64,000 nt of DNA from Stenotrophomonas maltophilia (GCF_025642255.1 NZ_CP106759.1:3871501-3935500); one strand, 5' to 3'. Shown: positions 37,435 through 49,867, counted from the first letter of the stretch. Notes: generated by a model from the sequence alone, not told the origin. Numbers and translations: made by a program.

Positions 37435-38613
37435 TCAGACGTAGATCCGCGTCGGCGCCTCGTCAACGATCGCGTGCGGTACGAAGCGCGCGCTGTCGCG
37501 GGTGATCGCGCTGTCGTCCTCGCGGATGCCGATGCCACAGGCGTGCTCACCGACCACCCAGCTGCCGATCAGCGGATAACCGCCTTCGAAGCGGGTCAGC
37601 GGATGCGCGCGCTGGATGATCGCCGGTCCATCGTAGGGGCCGTCGCTGCGCTGGGTGCTGCCATCGGCCAGATGCATTTCGATGTTGGCGCCTTCGCGCG
37701 AGAACAGCGGCTTGCGCACCCATCCGGTGGCCAGCGCGCTGCCGTCGTCGAAGTGCGCCTCCAGCAGGTTCGGGTGGCCGACATTGCGCTGCCACAGCAA
37801 TGGCAGGATGCCCTTGTTGCTCAGCACCGCCTTCCATGCCGGTTCCAGCAGCTGCACGCCCGAGCCGGGCAGCGCGCGGCCAAACTCCTCGGCCATCAGG
37901 TCTTCCAGCGGATACAGCTTGAACAGCGTGCCGATCACCGAATCGTCCAGCGCGGTGAAGCGGCCATCCGCGGACAGGCCGATGTCTTCGATGGCGATGC
38001 CCTGCCCGTGCAGGCCTGCCTGCGAAGCACAGTCGCGCAGGTATTCCACCGTGCCGCGGTCCTCTTCCGAACTGCCCACGGCGCTGAAGTACAGCGGTGG
38101 CGGCAGGCGGCCGGCGAGCTCGCCGAAACGTTCGACCAGTGCCTCATGGATGGCGTTGAACTGGTCGGCATGCTGCGGCAGGCGGCCGGCGTTGCGCTGG
38201 TCCTCCAGCCACTGCCACTGGAAGAAACTGGCCTCGAACAGCGAGGTCGGCGTGTCGTAGTTCAGCTCGTACAGCTTGGCCGGACCGGTACCGTCATAGG
38301 CCAGATCGAGCCGGCCGTACAGATGCGGCTGGCGCTGGCGCCAGCTGTCGGCGATCCAGTCGCGGTAATGCGCGGGAATCGCCAGCTGATCCATCAGCCG
38401 CTCGCTGGCCACCACGTCGCCGACAAGGTCGAGCGCCATCTGGTGCAGCTCGGCGCTGGGATCTTCGATGTCCTGTTCGATCTGGCGCAGGGTGAAGGCG
38501 TAATACGCGCTTTCATCCCAGTACGGCTGGCCGTCGATGGTGTGGAAGCGGAAACCGGCTTCCTCCGCGCGCGCCCGCCAGTGGGCGCGCTCGGCGATAC
38601 GGATACGCTGCAT
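37435..38613 (-). CDS. Glutathionylspermidine-synthase-like protein (YgiC/YjfC family)
   Basis: A 392-residue ATP-grasp amide ligase-like protein. Conserved parts are [21 protein letters not shown] (in part), [30 protein letters not shown] (in part) and [16 protein letters not shown], the ATP-grasp metal region. Unlike E. coli Gss it lacks the amidase domain. I chose ATG 38613 ([12 protein letters not shown]). It lies 7 bp after the YgiB-like gene, the same order as E. coli ygiB-ygiC. The substrate is unknown. Confidence 0.9.
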   Translation of the reverse strand: MQRIRIAERAHWRARAEEAGFRFHTIDGQPYWDESAYYAFTLRQIEQDIEDPSAELHQMALDLVGDVVASERLMDQLAIPAHYRDWIADSWRQRQPHLYGRLDLAYDGTGPAKLYELNYDTPTSLFEASFFQWQWLEDQRNAGRLPQHADQFNAIHEALVERFGELAGRLPPPLYFSAVGSSEEDRGTVEYLRDCASQAGLHGQGIAIEDIGLSADGRFTALDDSVIGTLFKLYPLEDLMAEEFGRALPGSGVQLLEPAWKAVLSNKGILPLLWQRNVGHPNLLEAHFDDGSALATGWVRKPLFSREGANIEMHLADGSTQRSDGPYDGPAIIQRAHPLTRFEGGYPLIGSWVVGEHACGIGIREDDSAITRDSARFVPHAIVDEAPTRIYV

Positions 38614-38620
38614 GGGTCGA

Positions 38621-39193
38621 TCAGCCGCCGTAGCTGCCGCTGGTGCTGCGACGCGCGCTGGTGTTGCCGAAGCCACCCCGGCTGGCGGTAACGGCACGGT
38701 TCGGCTCGGCGGTGACCGGTGCCAGGCCAGCCTTGCCGGCGCCGATGCCGCTGGCGGTGTTCAGGCCACCCGTACCGCCCGGGGCCGAACGCGCCCAACC
38801 CGCATTCTTGTCCTGGTAGGCCGGTGCCGACGCCGGCGCCTGCGGGGCCAGGCCACCGCGGTTGCTCAGCATCTGGGACATGAAGAAGCCCATCATCATC
38901 GGGCCGATGAACGAGGTACCTGCCGACGTGTGCTGCTGCACGCACTGCTCGGGCTTGTAGTCCTGCTCGCAGGCTTCCTTGGTGGCGTACTTCGGCGCAG
39001 CGTCGGCGGCCTGCTTCTGCGCCTCGGCGAACGCGTTGCGGCACGACGACGGATCACCGGTGGCCTCGGTGCAGGCCTCGACCGAAGTGAACAGGCCTTC
39101 CTGCACCTTCACCTCCGGCTCCTTCTGGCAGGCGGTGAACAGCAGCGGTGCGGCGCTCATCAGCAGCAGCGCGGTGGTGCGGGAACGTTTCAT
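38621..39193 (-). CDS. YgiB-like (DUF1190) lipoprotein
   Basis: A 190-residue predicted lipoprotein with lipobox FTAC near residue 21-24. The DUF1190 core has Cys-containing repeats ([33 protein letters not shown]), and the C-terminal third is Gly/Ser-rich ([14 protein letters not shown]). I chose ATG 39193 rather than 39220, since the signal peptide begins there ([12 protein letters not shown]). Co-transcribed with the YgiC-like gene. Confidence 0.88.
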   Translation of the reverse strand: MKRSRTTALLLMSAAPLLFTACQKEPEVKVQEGLFTSVEACTEATGDPSSCRNAFAEAQKQAADAAPKYATKEACEQDYKPEQCVQQHTSAGTSFIGPMMMGFFMSQMLSNRGGLAPQAPASAPAYQDKNAGWARSAPGGTGGLNTASGIGAGKAGLAPVTAEPNRAVTASRGGFGNTSARRSTSGSYGG

Positions 39194-39427
39194 GGCCTCA
39201 TGCCTCAAGCAGCGGATCAATACCCCAATGATGCCCGATCCGGGCCAACAACCGGAATCGGCAAAGTCCGAAAGATGAACGGCGTTTCATTTTCGTCAGG
39301 CCCGATCCGCCATCGCCGCATCGCCCGGCGGCGCCGCGCAGACGAGCGGTGGTTGCAGCAGCAACCGAAAAAATTGGCGATGATCGTCCGACACCCCATG
39401 TCGTACGGCCCGCCCGTTCCGCCAGCC

Positions 39428-41266
39428 ATGCCCGAATACCGCTCCCGCACCTCCACCGCCGGCCGCAACATGGCCGGCGCCCGCGCCCTGTGGCGTGCCA
39501 CCGGCATGAAGGACGGCGATTTCCACAAGCCGATCATCGCCATCGCCAACTCGTTCACCCAGTTCGTACCGGGCCACGTGCACCTGAAGGACCTCGGCCA
39601 GCTGGTCGCGCGCGAGATCGAGAAGGTCGGCGGCGTCGCCAAGGAGTTCAACACGATCGCCGTGGACGACGGTATCGCGATGGGCCACGACGGCATGCTG
39701 TATTCACTGCCCAGCCGCGAGATCATCGCCGACTCGGTCGAATACATGGTCAACGCGCACTGCGCCGATGCGATGGTGTGCATTTCCAACTGCGACAAGA
39801 TCACCCCTGGCATGCTGATGGCCGCACTGCGCCTGAACATCCCGGTGGTGTTCGTGTCCGGCGGGCCGATGGAAGCGGGCAAGACCCGGCTGTCCGGGCA
39901 CAAGCTGGATCTGGTCGATGCGATGGTCATCGCCGCCGACGAGAGCGCCAGCGATGAAAAGGTGGCCGAGTTCGAGCGCAGCGCCTGCCCCACCTGCGGC
40001 TCCTGTTCGGGCATGTTCACCGCCAACTCGATGAACTGCCTGACCGAAGCGCTGGGCCTGTCGCTGCCCGGCAACGGCTCGACCCTGGCCACCCATGCCG
40101 ACCGCGAACAACTGTTCCTGCGCGCGGGCCGCCTGATCGTCGAACTGTGCCACCGCTGGTACGGCGGCGAGGAAGAGAGCGCGCTGCCGCGGGGCATCGC
40201 CACGCAGGCCGCGTTCGCCAATGCGATGACCCTGGACATCGCCATGGGCGGATCGACCAATACCATCCTGCACCTGCTGGCCGCCGCGCAGGAAGCCGAA
40301 GTGGACTTCGACCTGACCCACATCGATGCGCTGTCACGGCGCGTGCCGCAGCTGTGCAAGGTGGCGCCGAACACGCCCAGGTACCACATGGAAGACGTGC
40401 ACCGCGCGGGTGGCGTGTACGGCATCCTGGGCGAACTGGCGCGCGGCGGCCTGTTGGATACCACCGTGCCGACCGTGCACAGCCGCACCCTGGCCGATGC
40501 TCTCGAGCGCTGGGATGTGGCGGTCAGCAGCGAATCAAGCGTGCACGACTTCTTCCGTGCCGGCCCGGCCGGCATCCCCACCCAGGTGGCTTTCAGCCAG
40601 GCCACGCGCTGGCCCACGCTGGACGTGGACCGCGCCGAAGGCTGCATCCGCAGCGTCGCGCATGCCTACTCGGCAGAAGGCGGACTGGCCGTGCTGCGCG
40701 GCAATCTGGCCGAAGACGGTTGCGTGGTGAAGACCGCAGGCGTGGATGAATCCATCCACGTGTTCGAAGGCAGCGCGCGCGTGTTCGAGAGCCAGGACGC
40801 GGCCGTGGCCGGCATCCTCGCCGACGAAGTGAAGGCGGGCGACGTGGTGGTCATCCGCTACGAAGGCCCGAAAGGCGGTCCCGGCATGCAGGAAATGCTC
40901 TACCCCACCAGCTACCTGAAATCGAAGGGACTGGGCAAGCAGTGTGCACTGCTGACCGACGGGCGCTTCTCGGGCGGTACGTCCGGGTTGTCGATCGGGC
41001 ATGCCTCGCCGGAGGCGGCAGCGGGCGGTGCGATCGGGCTGGTACGCGACGGCGACCGCATCCGCATTGATATTCCGGCGCGGCGGATTGATCTGCTGGT
41101 GGATACGGCGACGTTGGATGCGCGCCGTGCCGAGCAGGATGCGTTGGGATGGAAGCCGCGTGAGGCGCGCCCGCGCAAGGTCACCAGCGCGTTGAAGGCC
41201 TACGCCCTGCTGGCCACCAGCGCCGACAAGGGCGCCGTACGCAACACCGCGCTGCTGGGCGATTGA
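39428..41266 (+). CDS. ilvD: Dihydroxy-acid dehydratase IlvD
   Basis: An Fe-S enzyme in valine, leucine and isoleucine synthesis (also feeding pantothenate). The 612-residue product has the expected length. Cluster cysteines lie in [10 protein letters not shown] and [19 protein letters not shown], and [10 protein letters not shown] and [16 protein letters not shown] (in part) are family blocks. I chose ATG 39428 ([10 protein letters not shown]). The frame is open for a further 890 bp upstream, over the YgiB/YgiC genes on the other strand, and has no homology there. Confidence 0.97.
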   Translation: MPEYRSRTSTAGRNMAGARALWRATGMKDGDFHKPIIAIANSFTQFVPGHVHLKDLGQLVAREIEKVGGVAKEFNTIAVDDGIAMGHDGMLYSLPSREIIADSVEYMVNAHCADAMVCISNCDKITPGMLMAALRLNIPVVFVSGGPMEAGKTRLSGHKLDLVDAMVIAADESASDEKVAEFERSACPTCGSCSGMFTANSMNCLTEALGLSLPGNGSTLATHADREQLFLRAGRLIVELCHRWYGGEEESALPRGIATQAAFANAMTLDIAMGGSTNTILHLLAAAQEAEVDFDLTHIDALSRRVPQLCKVAPNTPRYHMEDVHRAGGVYGILGELARGGLLDTTVPTVHSRTLADALERWDVAVSSESSVHDFFRAGPAGIPTQVAFSQATRWPTLDVDRAEGCIRSVAHAYSAEGGLAVLRGNLAEDGCVVKTAGVDESIHVFEGSARVFESQDAAVAGILADEVKAGDVVVIRYEGPKGGPGMQEMLYPTSYLKSKGLGKQCALLTDGRFSGGTSGLSIGHASPEAAAGGAIGLVRDGDRIRIDIPARRIDLLVDTATLDARRAEQDALGWKPREARPRKVTSALKAYALLATSADKGAVRNTALLGD

Positions 41267-41274
41267 ATTGCCGT

Positions 41275-41311
41275 GGGGTCGGATCCCTTTCGCAGAAAGG
41301 GCTCCGATCCC
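41275..41311. repeat. GGGGTC-type imperfect palindrome, copy 1
   Basis: GGGGTCGGATCCCTTTC (41275-41291), loop GCA, GAAAGGGCTCCGATCCC (41295-41311). The 17-bp stem has one mismatch and one G-T pair. It begins 9 bp after the ilvD stop. A sibling copy lies at 42111, so the two frame the small secreted protein gene. Confidence 0.8.
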
Positions 41312-41482
41312 GGCACAGCATTCCAGTCACTGTGGATCGCAATGATGGTCCAGCCGTGCATGTGACTCGCCGCGCGTGCAATCGCGCAGTATCAGTCCAA
41401 TCTTCGAGGCTGCCGGCCAGCGGCCGGTACTACCCGTACGATCTGCTACGGTGTCCGGGTACTCACCGACACGGAGGTTGTG

Positions 41483-42094
41483 ATGACGTTGCTTTCGCTT
41501 GCCCTGGCCGCTGCGTTGGGCGCCCCACCCGAACCGTCGAAGGCGCCGGACTGCAGCTACGACCGCGATGCGATGCTGACGATGGAACCGGATGCGTTCG
41601 ACCAGGATCTGGAAGGTGGGTGGCGCCCGTTGGCTGACCGCGGCTGCCACCGCGAGGCCGCTGATCTGCTCGCCGCCTACGCTGCACTGCCCAAGGCTGC
41701 AGGCAACACCACGATTCTCTGGCATGAGGGCCAGATGCGCGCCGAGGCGGGCCAGTACAAGCAGGCAGTTGCGCTGATGCAGCGAACCTACAAGCCCAAG
41801 GACACCGACCCCGGTTACTGGAACGCCTACGTGGACGGCACGATCGCCTTCCTGCAGCGCGATCGCGCTGCGCTGGAGAAGGCCCGTGCGACGCTGATTG
41901 AAATTCCCACGCCGGAGGTGCTCGCGGAGGCCGTCAAGAACGGGCGATACCACTTCACCACGCCGGCAGGCCAGGAGGTGGATGTGCCGTGGCCGCCGAA
42001 CCTGGAGGTCCTCGACGGGTTGTTGCGCTGTTTTGAACGCGACTACCCCACTGCGATGGGCGACCAGGCGTGCAGGAAACCGGAAGGGGGCTGA
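41483..42094 (+). CDS. Small secreted hypothetical protein
   Basis: A 203-residue protein with a short signal peptide (MTLLSLALAAALGAPP). The middle is helical and TPR-like in feel (AADLLAAYAALPKAAG, HEGQMRAEAGQYKQAVALM). Four Cys residues are present. GGAGG lies five bases before ATG 41483; GTG 41480 is too close. I recognise no family. Both ends are framed by GGGGTC palindromes, which may mean the gene is a movable cassette or only that both neighbours end with this terminator-like repeat. Confidence 0.75.
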   Translation: MTLLSLALAAALGAPPEPSKAPDCSYDRDAMLTMEPDAFDQDLEGGWRPLADRGCHREAADLLAAYAALPKAAGNTTILWHEGQMRAEAGQYKQAVALMQRTYKPKDTDPGYWNAYVDGTIAFLQRDRAALEKARATLIEIPTPEVLAEAVKNGRYHFTTPAGQEVDVPWPPNLEVLDGLLRCFERDYPTAMGDQACRKPEGG

Positions 42095-42110
42095 GGGGGA
42101 CGTGCTTGCG

Positions 42111-42147
42111 GGGGTCAGAGCCCTTCCTGCGGAAGGGGTCCGACCCC
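42111..42147. repeat. GGGGTC-type imperfect palindrome, copy 2
   Basis: GGGGTCAGAGCCCTTCC (42111-42127), loop TGC, GGAAGGGGTCCGACCCC (42131-42147). It lies between the hypothetical gene and the dinG stop, 3 bp from the latter, so it probably ends both convergent transcripts. Confidence 0.8.
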
Positions 42148-42150
42148 GTC

Positions 42151-44253
42151 TCAGCCGATCACGCGCTTGAACGGGGGCAGTGCGTCGATGATGCGCTTGC
42201 CGTAACGGCGGGTCAGCAGCCGCGAATCGAGGATGACCACGCGGCCGGTATCGGTGGAGGTGCGGATCAGGCGGCCGGCGAACTGGGTCAGCGTGCGCAG
42301 CGCGTGCGGAATGGCGATCAGGTTGAACGCGTTGAGTCCACGCGCCTCGAACCACTCGCTGAGGGTGGCGGTCTGCGGATCGGTCGGCACCGCGAACGGT
42401 ACCTGGGTGATCACCACCGTGGTGCAGGCTTCACCGGGCAGGTCGAGGCCCTCGCCGAACGAGTTCAGCCCGAACAGCACCGAGCCCTCGCCCGCCGCCA
42501 CGCGCCGCAGGTGTTCGTCGATCAGCCGGGTCTTGGACATCTCGCCCTGTACCAGCACCTGCTTGCGGCGCGCGGCAGGCATCAGTCCGGCGACTTTCTC
42601 CATCTTCCAGCGCGAGGTGAACAGCACCATCGAGCCCTTGGCCCAGTCCAGCTCCGTGTCGAGGTAGCGCGCCACCTCGCGGGGATGGCCTTCGCGGTCG
42701 TCGGGCGTGACCGGGAACTTCGGCACGATCAGCTCGGCCTGGTTCGGCAGGTCGAACGGCGAGGACAGCGAAACCATCTCGGCTTCCTCGGGAATGCCAT
42801 TGTCGATCGCCAGCGACTGGAAATCGCCACCGCCGGTCAGCGTCGCCGAGGTCATCACCACCGAGTCCACCTCGTCCCACAGCAGCTTGCGCAGCACATG
42901 CGCGGCCGAGACCGGTGAGCCATGCAGCACCAGATCGCCGTCGCGGGTGGCGGTGACCCAGCGCGCCATCGGCGGCGCACCGTCCTTGTCCTCGCGGCGC
43001 CAGGCCTGCCAGAGGTTGTACTGCTGCTCGATCATCTCCAGCGCCATGCCGAGGTTGCGCTGCAGGCGCTCACGCGCCGGGTCGTCCGGCTTGCCCTTGG
43101 CCACCTGCGCGGTGGCGGCATGCGCCCAGTTGTAGAGGCTGCGGGTATCGTCGGCCAGCGCTTCGATCGGCTCGCGCCACGCTTCCGGCAGGCGACCGTT
43201 GGCCGCGCGCCACATCGGTTCCTCGTCGGCCGGCGCTGGCATCCACACCGCTTCGACATGGTCGCGGAATGCGCGCAGCTGCTTGGCCACGTTGCTGGCG
43301 ACGTCGATGGCTTCGTTCGGCAGCAGGTTGCCGAGGCGGTCCTTGTCGACCGCACGGTACGCGCCGGCAATCAGGATCTGCAGGCGGCCGGTGCGTTTGG
43401 CCATCTCGTCCAGCGCCAGGCTGGCCGCGCCCTGGTCGATGGCGACGTTACCGATGTGATGGCCCTCGTCCAGCACCAGCAGCATCTCCGAGGGCGCGGC
43501 GATCAACGGCTGGCCATTGTCACTGTCGCCGATCGACAGCGCCGACAGCAGCAGCGCGTGATTGGTCACCACGATCTGCGCATCACGCACGGTGTTGCGC
43601 GAGCGCAGCACCGCGCACTGCGCCGAATACGCACAGCGCCGCCCGGCGCAGCCCGAGGCTGGCGTGGTGATGCGGCTGCGCAGGCCGGGGCTGATGGTCT
43701 CCGGTGCGTTGTCAATGTCGCCATCCCAACTGCCACTGGTGAAGGCGTCGGTCAGGCGCTTGGCGATATCCATTTCGATCGGCGCCAGCGGCCGGTCGAA
43801 CAGGGGCGCGTCATCCTCGAACATGCCGCCCTGCGAGCCCTCGCCCTGGGCCTCGGCGGCATTGCGCGTGCACAGGTAGCGGGTGCGGCCCTTGGCCAGG
43901 GCCACGGTCGCTTCCAGTCCGGTGGCCTTGAGGAAGTTCGGGATGTCGCGCTCGACCAGCTGCGACTGCAGCGCCACGGTACCGGTACTGATCACCAGCT
44001 TCTTCTTGCTGGCCAGCGCGATCGGCACGCCGGCGGTCAGGTAGCCCAGGCTCTTGCCGACGCCGGTGGGTGCCTCGACCACGCCCACGCCACCGCTTTT
44101 CGACAACGCGCGCGACACCACGCCGATCATCTGGCTCTGCGAGCGGCGCGTGGAGAAGCCGGGAGTGTTGGCCTGCAGCGTCGTATAAGCCTTGCGGATC
44201 GCGTCCTTCAAGGGCTCATCGAGCGTGCGCGGAGCGGCGACGGTTTCGGTCAC
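42151..44253 (-). CDS. dinG: ATP-dependent DNA helicase DinG
   Basis: A superfamily 2 (XPD-like) 5'-3' helicase of 700 residues, involved in DNA repair and R-loop removal. Walker A APTGVGKS is at 61-68, the DEAH-type box is LDEGHH, and Fe-S cysteines lie in TRYLCTRN and GCAGRRCAYSAQC. The C-terminal motif VI region is ALRTLTQFAGRLIRT. The last gene of a leftward run after aroE and a small membrane protein. Confidence 0.95.
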   Translation of the reverse strand: MTETVAAPRTLDEPLKDAIRKAYTTLQANTPGFSTRRSQSQMIGVVSRALSKSGGVGVVEAPTGVGKSLGYLTAGVPIALASKKKLVISTGTVALQSQLVERDIPNFLKATGLEATVALAKGRTRYLCTRNAAEAQGEGSQGGMFEDDAPLFDRPLAPIEMDIAKRLTDAFTSGSWDGDIDNAPETISPGLRSRITTPASGCAGRRCAYSAQCAVLRSRNTVRDAQIVVTNHALLLSALSIGDSDNGQPLIAAPSEMLLVLDEGHHIGNVAIDQGAASLALDEMAKRTGRLQILIAGAYRAVDKDRLGNLLPNEAIDVASNVAKQLRAFRDHVEAVWMPAPADEEPMWRAANGRLPEAWREPIEALADDTRSLYNWAHAATAQVAKGKPDDPARERLQRNLGMALEMIEQQYNLWQAWRREDKDGAPPMARWVTATRDGDLVLHGSPVSAAHVLRKLLWDEVDSVVMTSATLTGGGDFQSLAIDNGIPEEAEMVSLSSPFDLPNQAELIVPKFPVTPDDREGHPREVARYLDTELDWAKGSMVLFTSRWKMEKVAGLMPAARRKQVLVQGEMSKTRLIDEHLRRVAAGEGSVLFGLNSFGEGLDLPGEACTTVVITQVPFAVPTDPQTATLSEWFEARGLNAFNLIAIPHALRTLTQFAGRLIRTSTDTGRVVILDSRLLTRRYGKRIIDALPPFKRVIG

Positions 44254-44404
44254 GCCGGGAACTACCGTGGCTGGATCAGGCCGGTCATTGTCGCATGGCC
44301 GGCGGCCGGGACCGAGGCGCGTGCGCTGAACAGGGTCAGCGGCGTCGGGCCTTGGCGGTCATGGGCTGGATGGCCGTACAGCGCCGGGGCAGATGCGGCG
44401 CTTC

Positions 44405-44463
44405 CGCCGGGCATGGCCCGGCGCTACCCGCCCATCGACGGTCGCGCCGGGCCATGCCCGGCA
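44405..44463. repeat. Inverted pair of SMAG/REP elements
   Basis: CGCCGGGCATGGCCCGGCGCTAC (44405-44427) and a partly decayed mirror copy GTCGCGCCGGGCCATGCCCGG (44441-44461, in part). It sits between dinG and the upstream small membrane protein gene, both on the minus strand. Confidence 0.8.
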
Positions 44464-44468
44464 CGACC

Positions 44469-44825
44469 TTACCGGCCTGCCACAGGCGGCCGCTGGCGCA
44501 GCAGGCGCACCAGCGCCCAGACCAGCAGCACCATGCCGATCGCTTCCACCATCGCCAGAGCGAAATGCAGCACGCCCAGGATGGCGCTCATGCTCGATAC
44601 CGCGCTGAAGTCACCGCTGCTGACCATCCACATCGGCAGGATGCCCGCTGCCATGCTGCCGAGGCTGGCCAGCAGCAACAGCAGCAGCCCGGCCAGCGCG
44701 CCGCTGCGGGTGGCATCGCGCGGCGCGCCCACCACCCACACCAGGCCCACGCACAGCGCGATCAGCACCGGCAGGCGCACGCCCACCATGCTCAGCACCG
44801 TCACCAGCAGGGTCATGTTGTCCAT
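44469..44825 (-). CDS. Small four-helix membrane protein of unknown function
   Basis: A 118-residue protein with about four hydrophobic segments (VGVRLPVLIALCVGLVWVV, GLLLLLLASLGSMAAGIL, a third near 75-90, and EAIGMVLLVWALVRLL). GAGGA precedes the ATG. The start lies 3 bp after the aroE stop, so it is co-transcribed with aroE. No family recognised. Confidence 0.75.
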   Translation of the reverse strand: MDNMTLLVTVLSMVGVRLPVLIALCVGLVWVVGAPRDATRSGALAGLLLLLLASLGSMAAGILPMWMVSSGDFSAVSSMSAILGVLHFALAMVEAIGMVLLVWALVRLLRQRPPVAGR

Positions 44826-44828
44826 CGC

Positions 44829-45674
44829 TCAGTCCTCGCCGGCCAGCGCCAGGGCGCCCTGCCGCAGCTGCTGGTAGACCTCGTCGGTCTGCGGGCGCAC
44901 ACCGTGCCACTGCAGGAAGCTCTCGGCGGCCTGCTCGACCAGCATGCCCAGGCCATCGACGGTATTGCGGCACTGCGCCGCGCGCGCCCAGGCCAGGAAC
45001 GCGATGGCCGCCTCGCCGTAGTTCAGGTCGACCGCGGTGGTCATCGAATTGACCAGCGACAGCGGCAGCTTGAACTCCACATCGCGGTCACGGCCGGCCG
45101 AGGTGGCGTTGACGATCAGCTCGAAGTCACCCAGCTCGCGCAGGTCTTCCCAGTAGCGGCTGATGGCGCGGCCCGGCTCGCCCATCGCGTCGATCAGTTC
45201 ATCGGCGCGTTCCGGCGTACGGTTGACCACCACCAGCTCGGTGATGCCGGCATCGAGCAGCGCCGGGGCGACGCTGCGGGCCGAGCCGCCGGCGCCGATC
45301 ATCAGCACCCGGCGGCCGCGCAGGTCCAAGCCATGGCGGTCGGTCAGGTCGCGCACCAGGCCGATGCCGTCGGTGGTGTCACCATGCCAGCGCTCGCCCT
45401 TGCGCAGCAGCGTGTTGACCGAACCGGCGCGGCGCGCACGGGCCGTCAGCGTGGTGCAGACCGCAAACGCGGCTTCCTTGTGCGGCAGGGTGACGTTGGC
45501 ACCGACACCACCTTCGGCGGCGAATGCTTCCAGGCCGGCGAGGAAGGCGTCGGGGGCAAGGTCGATCGTGCGGTAGTCGATGGCGATGCCTTCCTGGCGA
45601 CCGAACGTCGCGTGGATCTGCGGCGACTTCGAGTGGGCGACGGGGTGTCCGAAGACGGCGTAACGGTCGGTCAT
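44829..45674 (-). CDS. aroE: Shikimate dehydrogenase AroE
   Basis: NADPH enzyme of aromatic amino-acid synthesis, 281 residues. Blocks seen: [26 protein letters not shown] with catalytic Lys, GAGGSARSV cofactor motif, NATSAGR and [17 protein letters not shown] is three bases from the ATG. It diverges from the PD40 protein gene. Confidence 0.96.
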   Translation of the reverse strand: MTDRYAVFGHPVAHSKSPQIHATFGRQEGIAIDYRTIDLAPDAFLAGLEAFAAEGGVGANVTLPHKEAAFAVCTTLTARARRAGSVNTLLRKGERWHGDTTDGIGLVRDLTDRHGLDLRGRRVLMIGAGGSARSVAPALLDAGITELVVVNRTPERADELIDAMGEPGRAISRYWEDLRELGDFELIVNATSAGRDRDVEFKLPLSLVNSMTTAVDLNYGEAAIAFLAWARAAQCRNTVDGLGMLVEQAAESFLQWHGVRPQTDEVYQQLRQGALALAGED

Positions 45675-45722
45675 GGATTCCTCAAGCTGGCTAGACTGAT
45701 GCTCTTTCGTGCACGGACCCGG

Positions 45723-46586
45723 ATGATGCGCATCACCCCGACCCTGCTGGTGCTTGCCGCCAGTCTACTCTCTGCCCCCGTGGCGATGGCGTTGAACGAG
45801 TACGGCATCGAAGGCATGGGCGTGGTCTCGACCCGTGCCGACGAGGCTCGCGGCACGATCAGTGCCGACGGCCAGCGCATCGTTTTCGCCCGCCGCGGCG
45901 AGGGCGGCTGGGGCCTGTGGCAGGCCCGCCTGATCGATGGCCGCTGGCAGCAGGCACAGGCCCTGGCGGTCGATGTCAGCGGTGAGGCCCGGGATCCCTA
46001 CTTCAGCCGCGATGGCCGCTGGCTGCTGTTCGCGGCGGGCACCGAAGGCCAGCTGGCGCTGTACCGTGCCGCCGTGACCGGCGATGGCCAGCTTGGCAAC
46101 GCACAGGCCCTGCGCGGCGAGCGTGGGCGGTACGAAGAGCGCGGTCCAGCGCTGAGCATGGATGGCCGGCGGCTGTTGTTCGCGCGCCAGCAGGGCCGTG
46201 ACGCCGGTTGGGATCTGTTCGTGGCCACCCTGGATGCCGAGGGCGCGCGGGGCCCGGCCACCGCGTTGGCGGCATTGAACAGCGCCGATGACGAGACTGA
46301 CGCTGACTGGCTGGGCAACGATGGCGCCGTGGTGTTCAGTCGTGGCAGCGGCACGAGCGCGCAGGTATGGAGCAGCGGGTGCGCCTGGAGCGGCGTGGCG
46401 CTGCAGCCGCTGGGGCTGTCCTTCAACCAGGCAGGCGGCTGGACCGGTGCGCCGGTGATCGACAACGCCAAGCCGGGGGAAATGCTGGTCGCCAGCAGTG
46501 CGGCGAAGGCGCCGCGTGCCGGGGGCGTGGATCTCTACCGGTTGGCGGTACCGAAAGTGCCTGCCGTGGCCGGCTGCATGCGGTAG
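45723..46586 (+). CDS. Periplasmic TolB/PD40-type beta-propeller protein
   Basis: A 287-residue protein with a signal peptide (about 1-24, ending PVAMA) and PD40 repeats: [60 protein letters not shown]. The pattern resembles TolB or peptidase beta-propellers without a catalytic domain. Starts at 45723 or 45726 are equally likely; an ATG at 45699 is possible. Function unknown. Confidence 0.82.
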   Translation: MMRITPTLLVLAASLLSAPVAMALNEYGIEGMGVVSTRADEARGTISADGQRIVFARRGEGGWGLWQARLIDGRWQQAQALAVDVSGEARDPYFSRDGRWLLFAAGTEGQLALYRAAVTGDGQLGNAQALRGERGRYEERGPALSMDGRRLLFARQQGRDAGWDLFVATLDAEGARGPATALAALNSADDETDADWLGNDGAVVFSRGSGTSAQVWSSGCAWSGVALQPLGLSFNQAGGWTGAPVIDNAKPGEMLVASSAAKAPRAGGVDLYRLAVPKVPAVAGCMR

Positions 46587-46607
46587 ATCCCGGCCCGGGC
46601 ACCGCAA

Positions 46608-46877
46608 TCAGCGCGACAGCACCTTGGCGCGCTGCTGTTCGTAGTCCGCCTCGCTCAGCTGGCCCCTGTCCTTGCGCTGGTTGAGCGCGGCCAGCTCGGC
46701 CTGCACGCTGTCCGGCAGGGACTGTTCACGGGCGATCCGACGGGCGGCGGAGAGCTGCTCGGGAGGGCGTTTGCTCGCCCGCCAGGCTGCGATGAACACG
46801 CAGACGATGACGGCACCGAACACCAGCGTGCCGACGCCCCAGATCAGCCATTGCATCCATCCCAGTTCGGGTCCCAT
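46608..46877 (-). CDS. Small SHOCT-type membrane protein
   Basis: An 89-residue protein with one N-terminal membrane helix (about 8-30) and a C-terminal SHOCT-like helix pair (AELAALNQRKDRGQLSEADYEQQRAKVL, in part). It is probably co-transcribed with nothing upstream: hemB starts 1 kb away and ends 33 bp upstream of it. Confidence 0.75.
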   Translation of the reverse strand: MGPELGWMQWLIWGVGTLVFGAVIVCVFIAAWRASKRPPEQLSAARRIAREQSLPDSVQAELAALNQRKDRGQLSEADYEQQRAKVLSR

Positions 46878-46910
46878 CAGCCGTTCCTCCCTCCATCGAT
46901 GGCGCTATTG

Positions 46911-48837
<1,927 letters not shown>

Positions 48838-48958
48838 GGGGCAGCCGCGCCGGGCGCGGATTCACAGGCACGCGCAGGCTCGCGCAGCCGTTCATTGTAC
48901 GCCCCTGCCCGGCTGCGGGCCGCAGCCCTGCGACGCCCGGTCGCACCCGGCCGCAGGT

Positions 48959-49207
48959 TCAGATCACGCCACCGCCCAGGCCCAGGCGCAGGATGCCCAC
49001 CACCACCACGATGCCGTTCAGGACCAGGCCGGCCCAGGCCCGGCCGCGCTTGCTCGGGTGGGTGAACAGGATGCCCAGCGCAGCGATCACCGCGCCGACC
49101 GCAGCGAACGGAATGAGGAACCAGTTGCCCCAGCCCAGCAGCGGTATCAGCGCCAGGATCATCCACAGCAGCGCCAGTACACCCCACAACAGACTGATCA
49201 CACCCAT
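48959..49207 (-). CDS. Small two/three-helix membrane protein
   Basis: An 82-residue, almost wholly hydrophobic protein with helices at about 3-20, 25-50 and 58-80 and a basic loop HPSKRGRAW. It resembles small DUF4190-type membrane proteins. GGGAG precedes ATG 49207; the ATG at 49240 would add an unlikely N-terminus. Confidence 0.75.
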   Translation of the reverse strand: MGVISLLWGVLALLWMILALIPLLGWGNWFLIPFAAVGAVIAALGILFTHPSKRGRAWAGLVLNGIVVVVGILRLGLGGGVI

Positions 49208-49389
49208 CGCCGCTCTCCCGCAGTTGGTTCCCGGCCCCAACCATAGACGTTCCGGCCGCCGTCGCCTACTCCCGTTGGCGGGCCGCTCACCTCGGCCGTG
49301 CTAGCGTCTGGATGCCCAGCGCACAGGGCGTTGGCGCCGATTCAGAGTGGCCCACCGATGATCCCATCCAGTCCTGCAGGGGTATTGCC

Positions 49390-49848
49390 ATGAACATCCG
49401 TTGGGCCGCACTGGCGGCCATGCTGCTGGCCGCCGCCGGTTGTGCCAGCACCTCCAAGGTCATGCTGGGCCGCGCGCGGGCGCCAATCGACCCGGCACAG
49501 GTGCAGATCTATTCAACGCCGCCGGCCGGCTCGCAGGAGATCGCCCAGCTGGAATCCGCCTCGGCGGTGGGCTTCGGCACCCAGGGCCAGACCGACGCCG
49601 CCGTGGCGCGGCTGAAGCGCGAAGCCGCAGCACTGGGCGCCAACGGCGTAGTGCTGATGGGCGTGGGCAGCAGCGGCTCGCCGGTGGGCATGTCCGTGGG
49701 CGCCGGCAGCTATGGTTCGCATGTGGGCGGCGGTCTCGGCATTGGTATTCCGACCACGCAGAAGCGCGCCGCAGGCGTGGCGATCTGGGTACCGAACCCG
49801 GCGCCGCCGGCACGGTTGCCGACCCAGGTGATCACGCCACAGCGGTGA
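49390..49848 (+). CDS. Small lipoprotein of unknown function
   Basis: A 152-residue protein with lipobox AAGC (residues 16-19). The core QIYSTPPAGSQEIAQLESAS then AVARLKREAAALGANGVVLMGVG resembles YbjQ/Rcs-type envelope proteins in pattern, followed by a Gly/Ser-rich stretch (VGMSVGAGSYGSHVGGGLGI). AGGGG precedes the ATG. Convergent with the DUF885 gene. Confidence 0.8.
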   Translation: MNIRWAALAAMLLAAAGCASTSKVMLGRARAPIDPAQVQIYSTPPAGSQEIAQLESASAVGFGTQGQTDAAVARLKREAAALGANGVVLMGVGSSGSPVGMSVGAGSYGSHVGGGLGIGIPTTQKRAAGVAIWVPNPAPPARLPTQVITPQR

Positions 49849-49867
49849 CGCAGCAGCGTCACCGCGG

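Noticed and set aside
38537-39427. In-frame upstream extension of ilvD by nearly 300 codons
   Set aside because: It overlaps two real minus-strand genes and has no similarity to any IlvD; the normal length is reached from ATG 39428. I also looked for a branched-chain leader peptide just upstream and found no Ile/Val/Leu run.
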